Part shown: positions 45,659 to 55,135 of the stretch, one piece after another
Numbering within the stretch: the first letter of the stretch is position 1
Layout of the letters: each line of letters begins with the position of its first letter
DNA from: Paracoccus wurundjeri
Lineage (GTDB): Bacteria > Pseudomonadota > Alphaproteobacteria > Rhodobacterales > Rhodobacteraceae
Direction: 5' to 3'
DNA length: 64,000 nt
Assembly: GCF_030678915.1 (NCBI RefSeq)
Contig: NZ_JAUUTZ010000002.1
Coordinates: 124,001 to 188,000, forward strand
Notes under the pieces: generated by a model
The model's input: only the letters and a program-made list of their open reading frames with translations
Database searches by the model: none
What the model was told of the DNA's origin: nothing
Translations under genes and position numbers: made by a program

Positions 45659-46579
45659 ATGACAAACTATATCATCCGGCGAATCCTGCAGATGATCCCG
45701 GTACTGTTCGGGGTCACGCTGCTGGTATTTCTCTTGCTGCGCGTGTCAGGCGATCCCGTCCAGCTGATGCTGGGCGAGGATGCGACGGCGGAACAGGTTG
45801 CCCAGCTGCGCGCCGCGATGGGCCTCGATCGGCCGCTTCACGTCCAGTACATCTCTTATATGTCGGACCTGCTGCGTGGGGATTTCGGCACCTCGATCCG
45901 CTACAATAACCAGCCGGCCCTGCAGGTCGTGCTGGAGCGGCTTCCGGCCACGGCACAATTGGCGGGAATGGCGCTTTTCGTCGCGATTGTCATCTCGCTG
46001 CCTGCTGCAATCATCGCGGCCTATTGGCGTGGGCGTATCCCGGATTACATCGCCTCGTTCCTGTCGGTTCTGGGGCAGGCAATGCCCAGTTTCTGGTTCG
46101 GGATCATGCTGATCCTCATCTTCGGCATCACCTTGTCATGGCTGCCGGTTTCCGGGCAGGATCAGCCCGGCGCGGTAATCCTGCCCGGCCTTGCCCTGGG
46201 GGCCAGCCTTGCGGGCGTATTGACGCGGCTGCTGCGCTCTTCCCTGCTTGAAGTGATGAATCAGGATTTCATCCGGACCGCCCGCGCCAAGGGCCTGCAC
46301 CCCCGAACGATCATCTTTCGCCACGTCCTGCGGAATTCGATCCTGTCCTATCTGACCGTGATCGGGCTGGAGACCGCGGCACTGATGGCCGGGGCCGTGG
46401 TAACCGAGCAGGTCTTCGCCTGGCCGGGCATCGGTCTGCTGGTGATCCAGGCGATCAATTTTCGCGACATGGCCGTGGTGCAGGCAGTGATCATCCTGTC
46501 GGCAATCATCGTGATGATGACCAGCCTGATCGTGGACATCCTGTATTCGCTTATCGATCCGAGGATCCAGCATGGCTGA
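45659..46579 (+). CDS. Peptide-type ABC transporter permease (DppB type)
   Basis: A 306-residue permease with six transmembrane segments, the RVSGDPVQLMLGEDATAEQV periplasmic motif and the coupling loop QDFIRTARAKGLHPRTII. It overlaps the DppC gene by eight bases. Confidence 0.93.
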   Translation: MTNYIIRRILQMIPVLFGVTLLVFLLLRVSGDPVQLMLGEDATAEQVAQLRAAMGLDRPLHVQYISYMSDLLRGDFGTSIRYNNQPALQVVLERLPATAQLAGMALFVAIVISLPAAIIAAYWRGRIPDYIASFLSVLGQAMPSFWFGIMLILIFGITLSWLPVSGQDQPGAVILPGLALGASLAGVLTRLLRSSLLEVMNQDFIRTARAKGLHPRTIIFRHVLRNSILSYLTVIGLETAALMAGAVVTEQVFAWPGIGLLVIQAINFRDMAVVQAVIILSAIIVMMTSLIVDILYSLIDPRIQHG

Positions 46580-47453
46580 CATTCACATTCTTGCCACCGG
46601 GCGGGCATCAAGCCGGCTGGCGGATCTGCGCCTTTCCGGGGTAGCGATCGTCTGCATCGGCATTCTTACCATCTTCATATTGATGGCGATTTTCGCCGCT
46701 TTCATTGCGCCCTATGAACCGTCGCTGCCCGATCTTCGCGCCCGCCTCGCGCCACCGGTGTGGAACGAGGGCGGCACCATGGCCCATATCCTCGGCACCG
46801 ATCATCTGGGGCGGGACATGCTTTCGCGTCTGGTCTACGGTTCCAGGATCGCACTGCTTGTCGGCTTCTTTGGCGTGATCGTCGCATCCCTGATCGGAAC
46901 GGCAATCGGCCTTATCGCGGGCTTTGTCGGCGGTGCTGTGGACTCGGTCCTGATGGCGGTGGTCAACACGCTTCTCGCTGTGCCGAATACGCTGCTTTAC
47001 ATCACCGTTCTGGCGGTTTTCGGACAAAGCCTCACACTTTTGATCATTGTCATCGGCTGCATCAACTGGACCACCTTCGCCCGCGTCGTCCGGGGCGAGG
47101 TTCTCAGCATCAAGCAGCGCGAATTCATCGAGGCAAGCCGCGCCATCGGGCAACGTCCCATCGTCACCATGATCCGCCATATCCTGCCGAATGTGCTGGG
47201 CCCGATCATCGTGATCGCAACGATGAATGTCGCAATGCTGATCATTCTCGAGGCGACGCTCAGCTTTCTGGGCCTTGGCGTCCAGCCGCCTACCGTCACC
47301 TGGGGGCGCATGCTCGCGGATGGCCGCGACTATGTCGCGACCGCATGGTGGCTGGCGGCACTGCCCGGGGTGATGATTACGCTGCTGACACTTTCCCTGA
47401 TCTTCCTGGGCGATTGGCTGCGCGACAGGCTGGACACAAGGAGCGATCAGTGA
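46572..47453 (+). CDS. Peptide-type ABC transporter permease (DppC type)
   Basis: A 293-residue permease with N-terminal LLGTDHLGRDMLSR-type motif (ILGTDHLGRDML) and coupling loop REFIEASRAIGQRPIVTM. Six transmembrane segments. Its stop overlaps the GTG start of the second M20 gene (GTGA). Confidence 0.93.
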   Translation: MADIHILATGRASSRLADLRLSGVAIVCIGILTIFILMAIFAAFIAPYEPSLPDLRARLAPPVWNEGGTMAHILGTDHLGRDMLSRLVYGSRIALLVGFFGVIVASLIGTAIGLIAGFVGGAVDSVLMAVVNTLLAVPNTLLYITVLAVFGQSLTLLIIVIGCINWTTFARVVRGEVLSIKQREFIEASRAIGQRPIVTMIRHILPNVLGPIIVIATMNVAMLIILEATLSFLGLGVQPPTVTWGRMLADGRDYVATAWWLAALPGVMITLLTLSLIFLGDWLRDRLDTRSDQ

Positions 47454-48781
47454 GCGTAAATGATGTACCGGATCGCGCGCTTGCCGAGTTGATCGAATGG
47501 GTCCGCATCCCCAGCCATGCGGGCACCGCTGATGCCAAGACCGAGGCCGCCCGATATTGCGGGGCATTGTTGGAAGCCGCAGGATTCACCGTGAAATTCG
47601 ATGGCCCGGCAAAGGCGCCCGCAGTGATTGCCACGCTCAATCCCGACGCGCCGAACCGGCTCTTGTTCTACAGCCATTACGATGTTGTCGCCCCGGGCGA
47701 TCCTGCCGCGTGGGATCATCCGCCCTTCTCAGGCAAGGTCGTGGACGGGACATTGCACGGGCGCGGGACATCGGATCACAAGGCGACCTTCATCGCGCGG
47801 CTAGAGGCGATCCGTCGCCTGCAATCGGAAAATGCCATGCCTCTGGGCATCAGCTTTCTTGTCGAAGGAGAGGAAGAGCAGGGCAGCACCTCGCTGAAGG
47901 GGATCATCATCCGAAATCGCGACCTGCTGCGGGCCGGGGGCGGGTTGTATTCGGGGGGCGCACGCACCGAATCCGGTCAGCCGGTGATCCGCGCTGGCTG
48001 CAAGGGCAGGATCGGCCTGAAACTGACGGTGGCGCTGTCGCCGCGTGACAATCATTCCAAATGGGCGGGACTTTTGCAAAATTCCGCCTGGCGGCTCATT
48101 GCGGCGCTTGCCACGCTTTATGACGGCAAGCGCGGGCAGGTTCTTGTCGAAGGTTACAGGGATGCCTGCGTCGGCCCGAATGCGGCGGATGAGGCCGCGC
48201 TGGGCAAATTGGATTTCGATACGAATGCCTTTCTGGCTTCGTCGGGATATGAAGGTTTGCGTGGCGATATCGTGGCCGATCCCCTGCGGCTCCTGATGTT
48301 CGAGCCGACCTTCAATATCGCCTGGTTGCGCAGTGGGCCGGGTGGGGAAACCGTCCTGCCCGGCAATGCGTCGGCGATGCTGGATTTGCGTCTGGTGCCG
48401 GGCCAAACCCCGGCGCAGGTCGAGCAGATGATCCGCACGCATCTTGCCAATGCGGGTTTTGCCGATGTCGGGATCGAAGCAAGCGGCGGCAGTGAACCCG
48501 ATAAATGCGATCTTGGCGATCCGGTTGTTCAATCCCTGCATGAAGCCGCGTTGCGGGTGCATGATGAATGCTGTCTGCACCCCATGGGAGCGGGTTCAGG
48601 TCCGCGATACCTTTTCCGGCGGCATCTGGGGTTCAATCTGGTGCAGGATCCCGGTTGCAGTTGGGCAGGCTCCAACGACCATGCCGCCAACGAGAATATC
48701 AGGATCGCGCATTTCCAGCAGAATATCTCCCTGATGCAAGAGTTTCTGCGCACCCACGCCAGCCGTGTCGGGCTATCGTGA
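47450..48781 (+). CDS. M20 family peptidase-like protein with an altered metal site
   Basis: A 443-residue M20-fold protein. It keeps His in SHYDVVAPGD, Asp in GRGTSDHKA, the Glu pair in VEGEEEQGS and the C-terminal His in GSNDHAANENI. Where the first M20 protein of the operon has DACIWE, this one reads GGGLYSGG, so one metal-ligand Asp is missing; the dimer-domain DSHSG is DNHSK. The GTG at 47450 overlaps the DppC stop and has AAGGAG six bases before it. It may be a mono-metal or non-classical hydrolase, or bind substrate without the usual catalysis. Confidence 0.87.
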   Translation: MSVNDVPDRALAELIEWVRIPSHAGTADAKTEAARYCGALLEAAGFTVKFDGPAKAPAVIATLNPDAPNRLLFYSHYDVVAPGDPAAWDHPPFSGKVVDGTLHGRGTSDHKATFIARLEAIRRLQSENAMPLGISFLVEGEEEQGSTSLKGIIIRNRDLLRAGGGLYSGGARTESGQPVIRAGCKGRIGLKLTVALSPRDNHSKWAGLLQNSAWRLIAALATLYDGKRGQVLVEGYRDACVGPNAADEAALGKLDFDTNAFLASSGYEGLRGDIVADPLRLLMFEPTFNIAWLRSGPGGETVLPGNASAMLDLRLVPGQTPAQVEQMIRTHLANAGFADVGIEASGGSEPDKCDLGDPVVQSLHEAALRVHDECCLHPMGAGSGPRYLFRRHLGFNLVQDPGCSWAGSNDHAANENIRIAHFQQNISLMQEFLRTHASRVGLS

Positions 48782-48822
48782 TGACGATGGCGAGCGGTCA
48801 AGAATTTCCCAAGGATAACGAG

Positions 48823-50658
48823 ATGCCCGAAACCCACAGCCCCGCCTCAGCTAGACCCGTCTTGTCGGTCGCGAATCTCACAACTGCCCTGCGTCAGCGG
48901 GATGGCGGTTTCCATACGATCATCGACGACATCACTTTCGATATCGCTCCAAAGGAAACGCTTGCGATCGTTGGTGAATCCGGTTCGGGAAAAAGCGTCA
49001 CCGCGCTTTCGATCATGGGGCTTCTTGGTGGGAAGAGCAGCCGCATCAGCGGGCGCGTGGAACTGGCCGGGCGCAATCTTCTGGACCTGACCGAACCGCA
49101 AATGCGCGCGATCCGCGGCAATGACATCGCGATGATCTTTCAGGAACCGATGACCAGCCTCAACCCGCTGATGACCGTGGGCGCCCAAATCACCGAGGTT
49201 CTGATACGCCACCGGGGCATGACGCAAACCGAAGCGCGCAAGGAAAGCCTGCATATGCTGGAGCGGGTGCGCATACCCGAGGCACGCGCCCGGCTGGACG
49301 AATATCCGCACCGGCTTTCAGGGGGGATGCGGCAAAGAGTCATGATCGCCATGGCGCTTGTCTGCAAGCCGCGCCTTCTGATCGCGGACGAACCGACCAC
49401 CGCGCTGGATGTGACCATTCAGGCCCAGACGCTGACCCTGATGAAGATACTTCAGGAAGAAGAGGGAATGGGGATCCTTTTCATCACCCACGACATGGGG
49501 GTCGTGTCCGAAGTAGCGGACCGGACCCTGGTGATGCTGCGCGGAAAGACGGTAGAGCGGGGCAGCACCGCAGAGCTTTTTGCCAGCCCGCGCCACCCCT
49601 ATGCGCGGACGCTGCTGGCGGCGGTTCCAACCCTTGGAACGATGGAGGGCGTGGCCTTGCCGCAACGCTTTCCTGCGATCGATCACGTCACGGGCAAGGC
49701 CGCACCGCCGCCGCCTCCGGTCGATACGGTAAGCGCGGATGAACCCCCGGTGCTTCGCGTGCGAAATCTGACCACGCGCTATGCCGTCGGCCGCCGCCTG
49801 ATCGGCGCGCCGAAATTCGCCATCCACGCGGTTGAAAACGTATCCTTCGATCTGCGCAAGGGCGAGACGCTGGCGCTGGTCGGTGAATCCGGCTGCGGCA
49901 AATCCACCCTTGGCCGTTCGGTCCTGCGGCTGGTGGAACCGAAATCCGGCGAGATTCAGCTGCAGGGTACCGATATCCGCAAGCTGGACACCGCCGGACT
50001 AAGAAGGATGCGCAGAAGCGCCCAGCTGATCTTTCAGGATCCTTATGCAAGCCTCGATCCGCGCTACAGGGTGGGAACCACGATTGCGGAACCGATATTG
50101 GCCCACGGATTGGCAAGCCGCGCCGAGGCACAGGAACGCGTCGCCCGCCTGCTTGAGCGCGTGGGCCTTAGCGCCGATGCCGCCAACCGTTATCCGCATG
50201 AATTTTCCGGCGGCCAGCGGCAAAGGATCAGCATTGCGCGCGCTCTTTCGCTGGAACCCGCGATGATCGTCGCGGATGAGGCGGTTTCGGCGCTTGATGT
50301 CTCGATCAAGGCACAGGTTCTGAACCTGATGCTGGATTTGCAGGAAAGCCTGCGGCTGGCCTATCTTTTCATCTCGCATGACATGGCGGTCGTAGAGCGG
50401 ATCAGCCATCGTGTCGCGGTAATGTATCTGGGCGAAGTGGTCGAGATCGGCCCGCGAAATGCGGTTTTCGGCAATCCGCAGCACCCCTATACGCGCAAGC
50501 TTCTGGCCGCAGTACCAAAGCTCGAACCCTCACGACGCGATCGCAAGCCGATGCTTTCCAATGATGAAATTCCAAGCCCCATCCGCGCCGCCGGATACGA
50601 GCCACCCAAACGCAGCTATCGCATGGCTGGAACAGATCATTTCGTTTGCGAAAACTGA
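48823..50658 (+). CDS. Fused double ABC ATPase for the peptide transporter (DppD-DppF)
   Basis: A 611-residue protein with two nucleotide-binding domains. The first has Walker [10 protein letters not shown], signature LSGGMRQRV and Walker [12 protein letters not shown]; the second has [18 protein letters not shown] and [11 protein letters not shown] (Ala in place of the usual Pro). Each half resembles one Dpp ATPase, so one chain replaces DppD and DppF. ATG at 48823 is supported by AAGGA seven bases upstream; ATG at 48781, overlapping the M20 stop, is an alternative. Its 3' end overlaps the convergent GntR gene by 22 bases. Confidence 0.92.
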   Translation: MPETHSPASARPVLSVANLTTALRQRDGGFHTIIDDITFDIAPKETLAIVGESGSGKSVTALSIMGLLGGKSSRISGRVELAGRNLLDLTEPQMRAIRGNDIAMIFQEPMTSLNPLMTVGAQITEVLIRHRGMTQTEARKESLHMLERVRIPEARARLDEYPHRLSGGMRQRVMIAMALVCKPRLLIADEPTTALDVTIQAQTLTLMKILQEEEGMGILFITHDMGVVSEVADRTLVMLRGKTVERGSTAELFASPRHPYARTLLAAVPTLGTMEGVALPQRFPAIDHVTGKAAPPPPPVDTVSADEPPVLRVRNLTTRYAVGRRLIGAPKFAIHAVENVSFDLRKGETLALVGESGCGKSTLGRSVLRLVEPKSGEIQLQGTDIRKLDTAGLRRMRRSAQLIFQDPYASLDPRYRVGTTIAEPILAHGLASRAEAQERVARLLERVGLSADAANRYPHEFSGGQRQRISIARALSLEPAMIVADEAVSALDVSIKAQVLNLMLDLQESLRLAYLFISHDMAVVERISHRVAVMYLGEVVEIGPRNAVFGNPQHPYTRKLLAAVPKLEPSRRDRKPMLSNDEIPSPIRAAGYEPPKRSYRMAGTDHFVCEN

Positions 50659-51320
50659 CCGCCCACCTCTCGCGCGCGGTTCATGCTGAGACGCGCCTTT
50701 TGCGCATTGCGGATATGTTTGCGCGCTGCGGCCTCGGCGGCGGCGCTGTCCCGGGCAGAGATGGCGTCAACGATGCCCTCATGCTCTTCCCGGGCGGTGG
50801 CGGACCGAAAGTCCAGCCCCAGCGTTGTCGGCCCCAGCAGCAGCATCGCGGTTGAAAGCGATTCAAGCGTCTTGACCAGAAAGCGGTTATGCGCGGCCTG
50901 ATAAAGGGCGGAATGGAATGTGCGGTTGATCTGCGCGGCGGCGGCTGGCGTGTCGCCATGCTTGCGCTCGTATTCAAGGATCTCGCGCAAATCCTCGATC
51001 TCGACGCTGGAAGCATGGATGGCGGCATCGCGCGCGGCCGTGCCTTCCAGCACCTCGCGCATGCTGTACAGCTCTATGATCGATTGCTGGTCCAGCTTGG
51101 TAATGACGGCGCCGACATGCGGCTGATGCGTTATCAGACCGTCCGCCTCCAGCCTGCGCAGCGCATCGCGCACCGGCGTGCGGCTGGTATTGAGACGCTC
51201 TGCCAAATCGGTTTCGCGTACCCGACTGCCCGGCAGCAGATGCCCGGCGATGATTTCTTCCTTGATACGCTGATAGGCCGTTTCGCCTCGCATCTTCGTC
51301 TCGATGGGTTTCTTGCTCAT
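50637..51320 (-). CDS. GntR family transcriptional regulator (FCD/FadR subfamily)
   Basis: A 227-residue regulator. The winged helix covers about residues 10-70 (YQRIKEEIIAGHLLPGSRVRETDLAERLNTSRTPVRDALRRLE in outline) and the helical FCD domain follows, with IELYSMREVLEGTAAR. ATG at 51320 has GGAG six bases upstream. It is the last gene of the minus-strand run SDR-TctC-TctB-TctA-PrpD, and is the best candidate to bind the 20-bp TTGTATAC-N4-GTATCCAA operators of this locus, since FadR-type proteins commonly recognise TnGTnnnACnA-like dyads. Confidence 0.92.
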   Translation of the reverse strand: MSKKPIETKMRGETAYQRIKEEIIAGHLLPGSRVRETDLAERLNTSRTPVRDALRRLEADGLITHQPHVGAVITKLDQQSIIELYSMREVLEGTAARDAAIHASSVEIEDLREILEYERKHGDTPAAAAQINRTFHSALYQAAHNRFLVKTLESLSTAMLLLGPTTLGLDFRSATAREEHEGIVDAISARDSAAAEAAARKHIRNAQKARLSMNRAREVGGQFSQTK

Positions 51321-51520
51321 GACAGGCTCCGGAATCACTCGCCGTTGCTTAATTTACTTTCGGCAGCCAGAGCCAGCCTGAATGCCCGGAAACCCGCCAT
51401 CACGCCTGGCCCGGCGGGGTTTGCCGGAATTCGTTCCGTACCAAGATCGTGAAGCGCCGCCCCCGGGTCAAGCCTTGCCGGGCGGGACTGATCATTAGCC
51501 TGTCGCGCCTGCCCCGTTTC
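51321..51520. other. Intergenic region upstream of the gntR gene
   Basis: No supported gene. It must hold any separate gntR promoter; a TTAATTTAC patch lies about 30 bases upstream of the gene. Minus-strand open frames here have no start signal and no known motif. Confidence 0.4.
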
Positions 51521-51590
51521 GCTTCTTCCTCCCCTTCTGCTTCTTCTTTGTCCAAATATCTCGGGGGGCCGGGAGCAGCGCCCCCGGCCA
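51521..51590 (-). repeat. Rhodobacteraceae-type intergenic hairpin element
   Basis: On the minus strand a 10-bp hairpin (51568-51590, GGCCGGGGGC with GCTCCCGGCC, one mismatch, 3-base loop) is followed by CCCCCGAGATATTTGGAC and an AAAGAAGAAG purine tract. This hairpin plus ATATTTGG plus purine-run arrangement recurs downstream of genes in Rhodobacteraceae genomes, from general knowledge. Here it follows the PrpD gene by about 47 bases and probably terminates or attenuates it before gntR. Confidence 0.6.
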
Positions 51591-51636
51591 TCGCGGGACG
51601 CAAATAACCGGCATTTCCGATGCGGCGCGACAAGCT

Positions 51637-53031
51637 CTAGCCCCGGAAACCCGCCAATGCAGACAGATCCGGCGCCTCGAACAGCCCGCCTGCATAATCG
51701 CGCAACTGACGGCTGAGTCCGGGTGACCAGCCGCCATAGCTGCAATTGGCATCGAATTTGGCGTGGATCTCCTCCAGCGACAGGCGCTCGCGCATACCGC
51801 CGCGCAGATGCGGCTGGCTGGCCTTGAGGACCCGGCCATCGTCCAGCGTGACGATGACGGTTCCGGTGTAATTGTGGGGATATTCGTCTTTCGGATCGAT
51901 CTCGTAGCCGATCTTCGCCGCCAGCGCCAAAAGCGCCGGGTCGGTGATCCGTGTATCGGTGAACTGGTTCAGACCCGCCGCCTGATCCATAAGCCCGACC
52001 GCAACGCCATAGGGAACGCTGAATTTGGCGGAATAGGGGGTCGAGGGCTTGCGTTTCTCGGACAGCGGTTCCCACAGACGATGCACGGTACCCTCGCCCA
52101 CGCGGCAGGTGATATTAGCGATCCGCTCAATCGGTACGCCCTCGCGCGCAAGACGGATGGCGCAGTCGATGAAAGGTTGCACCATGGTGCCGCAGGCATA
52201 GGGCTTGAAGGCGATATTGCCGATATTCCAAAGACTGCCCAGTTCCTTTGTCAGTTTCGAAAAATCCGGCGGGATGGATTTGGCACTGAAGGCGAAATAG
52301 AATCCGTGCTCGCCCTCGAATACGGTCCGTGGCCCCGTGAAGCCGCTTCGCGCCAGCAGTGCCGCCCGGATACCGCTTTGTGCCGCCCAGCCGGGATGGA
52401 CCCGCTTGGTCCAGGTGCCTTCCGCCAGATATTCGATAATGCCCGAGGCAAAGCTGCCCGCCACGCCCAGCGCATTGGTGATCTGCTGGCGATTCATCCC
52501 CAGCGTGGCGGCAACCCCTGCCGCAGCAGCCATCGCGCCGGCCACCGCCGTAGGATGGAACCCGGCGCGGTGTTGGGTGGTGGGGGCTACGATCGCCATG
52601 CGGCACATCAGTTCTCCACCGACCAAAATGCCGCGCAGCACATCCTTACCCGAGGCGCCGAACTGCTCGGCCGCGGCAAGAACCGCCGGTATCATCACCG
52701 CGCTGGTGTGCATGGGCGAGCCTTCGAACGTATCGTCGTAATCCTCGCCATGAGATGCGGTGCCATTGATCAGTGCGGCACCTGCCATATCGAAACCGCC
52801 GGTCTGGCCGAAGGCAGTGCAATTCCCGCGACCATCCCAACTGTCGATAATGGCCCGGACGTAATCCTGATGCCGAGCCGCAACGCAGAGACCTACATGG
52901 TCGATCAGTGCCTCGATCGCCCGAGCCTTCACCCCGTCGGGAACCTGATCCAGATTAAGTCCTGCGGCCCAGCTGGCAAATATCTCCGCGATGGCGCAAT
53001 CTCTGTTTGGCGTAGGCATATGTTTTTCCAT
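51637..53031 (-). CDS. MmgE/PrpD family protein (third of five)
   Basis: A 464-residue member of the family. The Asp/His segment is HGEDYDDTFEGSPMHT and the lid segment TWTKRVHPGWAAQSG. An ATG at 53019 (MPTPNRD) is an equally possible start. It follows tctA by 35 bases on the same strand, so it is co-transcribed with the TTT transporter. Likely acts on a tricarboxylate such as cis-aconitate or a methylcitrate-like compound; the exact reaction is open. Confidence 0.9.
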   Translation of the reverse strand: MEKHMPTPNRDCAIAEIFASWAAGLNLDQVPDGVKARAIEALIDHVGLCVAARHQDYVRAIIDSWDGRGNCTAFGQTGGFDMAGAALINGTASHGEDYDDTFEGSPMHTSAVMIPAVLAAAEQFGASGKDVLRGILVGGELMCRMAIVAPTTQHRAGFHPTAVAGAMAAAAGVAATLGMNRQQITNALGVAGSFASGIIEYLAEGTWTKRVHPGWAAQSGIRAALLARSGFTGPRTVFEGEHGFYFAFSAKSIPPDFSKLTKELGSLWNIGNIAFKPYACGTMVQPFIDCAIRLAREGVPIERIANITCRVGEGTVHRLWEPLSEKRKPSTPYSAKFSVPYGVAVGLMDQAAGLNQFTDTRITDPALLALAAKIGYEIDPKDEYPHNYTGTVIVTLDDGRVLKASQPHLRGGMRERLSLEEIHAKFDANCSYGGWSPGLSRQLRDYAGGLFEAPDLSALAGFRG

Positions 53032-53066
53032 TATATTTCTCGTATGATCAAAGAGCGCCGGTCATT

Positions 53067-54569
53067 TCAGCCGTGCATATCCTGCGGTTTGCGGGCCTTG
53101 CGGACCTCGGCATAGGCGGCAAGACCGATGATAAGCGCGGCACAGCAAAGCAGACCAAGACTCAGTGGATTCTGCAGGAAGACGATATGATCGCCATTGG
53201 TCAGCAGCAGAGACCGACGATAGCTCGACTCGATCATATATCCCAGCACGATACCCAGGATCAGCGGCAGGACCGGGAACTCCAGTCGGCGCATCACATA
53301 GCCCACGACCCCGGCCACCAGCACGATCCAGAAGTCGAACAGGCTCTGATTGATCGAATAGATGCCGGACAGGACCACCATCATGATACAGGCAGTCAGA
53401 TAGGGTTTCGGACGGTTCACCAGCCAGATGCAGGGCGTCAGCACCAGCATGCCAAGGATCAGCATGAAGATATTCGCCATGAACAGACCGCCGAACAGCC
53501 CATAGACCAAATCCGGCCGATTGCTCAGAAGCATCGGGCCGGGCTGGATGCCGTGGATCAGCAACCCGCCCAGCAGAATCGCCATCGAGTTCGATCCAGG
53601 GATGCCAAAGCTCAGCGTCGGGATCAGTGCCGAAGAAGTCACGGCGTTATTTGCGGCCTCGGGCGCCACTACGCCTTCTTCGGAACCGTGGCCGAATTTC
53701 TCGGGTGTCTTGGACCAGCGCTTCGCCTCGTTATAGGACAGGAAGGCCGCAACCGTGCCGCCGGCGCCGGGGATCGGACCCTCGATGATGCCAAGGCCGG
53801 TGCCGATGGTCTGCGCGCGGCGCAGTTCCCACATCTTGCGCAGGCCGGGCAAGCGCATCCTGGTGACGGTGTTCTTGATGACACCCCCTGCGCCGTCATC
53901 GGGAGTGGCGACCTTGTTCATCAATTCGGCCACGGCAAAAACACCAAGCATCACGAAGATATAGTCGATTCCGCCCAGCAGATCCGGCTCGCCAAAGGTA
54001 AAGCGCGGGGCGCCGGACAGCGGATCGGTGCCGACCATGGCCAGCATCAACCCGATAACCCCCATGATCAGCCCTTTGATCAGCGATCCTTCGGAAAGCG
54101 CTGCAATGATGCTAAGCCCCAGAAAGGCCAGCGCAAAATACGCAGGCGGGGTGAAGTAAAGCGCAACCATCGCCAAAGGTTTGGTCAGAAAAACCAGACA
54201 GATAAGCCCGACAAGCCCCGCGATCGTGCCCGCGACCAGAGACAGGCCCAGAGCCTCGCCGCCCCGGCCCTGCTGGTGCAGGGTGTAGCCGTCGATGACG
54301 GTGGCGGCGGCGGCATTGGTTCCGGGCGTACGGATCAGGATCGCGGGGATCGAGCCGCCATATTCCGCACCGATATAAACCGATGTGAGCATGATGATCG
54401 CTGCCAGCGGCGACATGTCGAAAGTGAAGGGCAGCACAAGCGCCATTGCAATCGAAGGCGAAAGCCCCGGCAGCGCCCCGCCCAGAATGCCCCAGAGGAC
54501 ACCGCCGGCCGCCGACAGAACGATTGTCGGCGTGGTTAGCGCCGTGAGTGCGTAGCTCAGTCCATCCAT
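53067..54569 (-). CDS. tctA: Tripartite tricarboxylate transporter permease, large subunit
   Basis: A 500-residue membrane protein with about 12 transmembrane segments. TctA signatures are GILGGALPGLSPSIAMALVLPFT at the start, EYGGSIPAILIRTPGTNAAAAT, and the repeated GIPGSNSMAILLGGL in the middle. It is the ion-coupled permease of the TTT system; it works with TctB and the periplasmic TctC. The three genes are in order C-B-A on the minus strand. Confidence 0.95.
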   Translation of the reverse strand: MDGLSYALTALTTPTIVLSAAGGVLWGILGGALPGLSPSIAMALVLPFTFDMSPLAAIIMLTSVYIGAEYGGSIPAILIRTPGTNAAAATVIDGYTLHQQGRGGEALGLSLVAGTIAGLVGLICLVFLTKPLAMVALYFTPPAYFALAFLGLSIIAALSEGSLIKGLIMGVIGLMLAMVGTDPLSGAPRFTFGEPDLLGGIDYIFVMLGVFAVAELMNKVATPDDGAGGVIKNTVTRMRLPGLRKMWELRRAQTIGTGLGIIEGPIPGAGGTVAAFLSYNEAKRWSKTPEKFGHGSEEGVVAPEAANNAVTSSALIPTLSFGIPGSNSMAILLGGLLIHGIQPGPMLLSNRPDLVYGLFGGLFMANIFMLILGMLVLTPCIWLVNRPKPYLTACIMMVVLSGIYSINQSLFDFWIVLVAGVVGYVMRRLEFPVLPLILGIVLGYMIESSYRRSLLLTNGDHIVFLQNPLSLGLLCCAALIIGLAAYAEVRKARKPQDMHG

Positions 54570-54623
54570 GGTGATTATCCGGTAATTCAGGGGTTACTTC
54601 ATGTCTCGGGCGCCGGATCTTCC

Positions 54624-55115
54624 TCAGAAGAGCCGGGGCCAGAAACCGGAGGGCAGCGGGATACCGAGAATGCGCGTGAATATGAGATAATAGACCACGC
54701 CACCGATCACCGCGAAGACCAGCATCCGCAATGATGGTTTCAGGCCGGCATAGAACGACACCCCGCCCAACATCAGCATGGAGCTAAGCATGTAGCCCAG
54801 ATGTGGCAGCAGCAGGATATAAAACCCGCCAAGGACAATCAGACCCATCGCGCGGGCATGCTGGTGCCAATTGGTCGGTTCGTCACCTTCCTTGACGGGA
54901 TCGGCTGGAGCCGCAAGCTTGCCGGCCCTCATCTGGAAGAAGGTCTGGGTGGCAAGGGCAAGCGACAACACACCAAGCGCTACCGCAAGAAGCTTGGGCA
55001 TACCATCCGCGCCGACACCCCCTGCAAGGCGGCTGACCGAAATTTGGTCAGCCCCCAGCCAATAGGCTACCGCAAGCAGGAAAAGCAAGCAGGAGACAAT
55101 GAATGTAGCTCGCAT
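54624..55115 (-). CDS. tctB: Tripartite tricarboxylate transporter small membrane subunit
   Basis: A 163-residue protein with four transmembrane segments of the TctB family. It starts 20 bases after the tctC stop, ends 54 bases before tctA and is required for TctA function in characterised systems. Confidence 0.9.
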   Translation of the reverse strand: MRATFIVSCLLFLLAVAYWLGADQISVSRLAGGVGADGMPKLLAVALGVLSLALATQTFFQMRAGKLAAPADPVKEGDEPTNWHQHARAMGLIVLGGFYILLLPHLGYMLSSMLMLGGVSFYAGLKPSLRMLVFAVIGGVVYYLIFTRILGIPLPSGFWPRLF

Positions 55116-55135
55116 CGATCCGCTGGCCTCCGGTT

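Noticed and set aside
53073..54539. 488-codon open frame antisense to tctA, and similar long antisense frames at 51763-53115, 55211-57034 and 57323-59110.
   Set aside because: They lie opposite clear conserved genes, have low-complexity His/Gln/Arg-rich translations, and are typical GC-rich antisense shadows.
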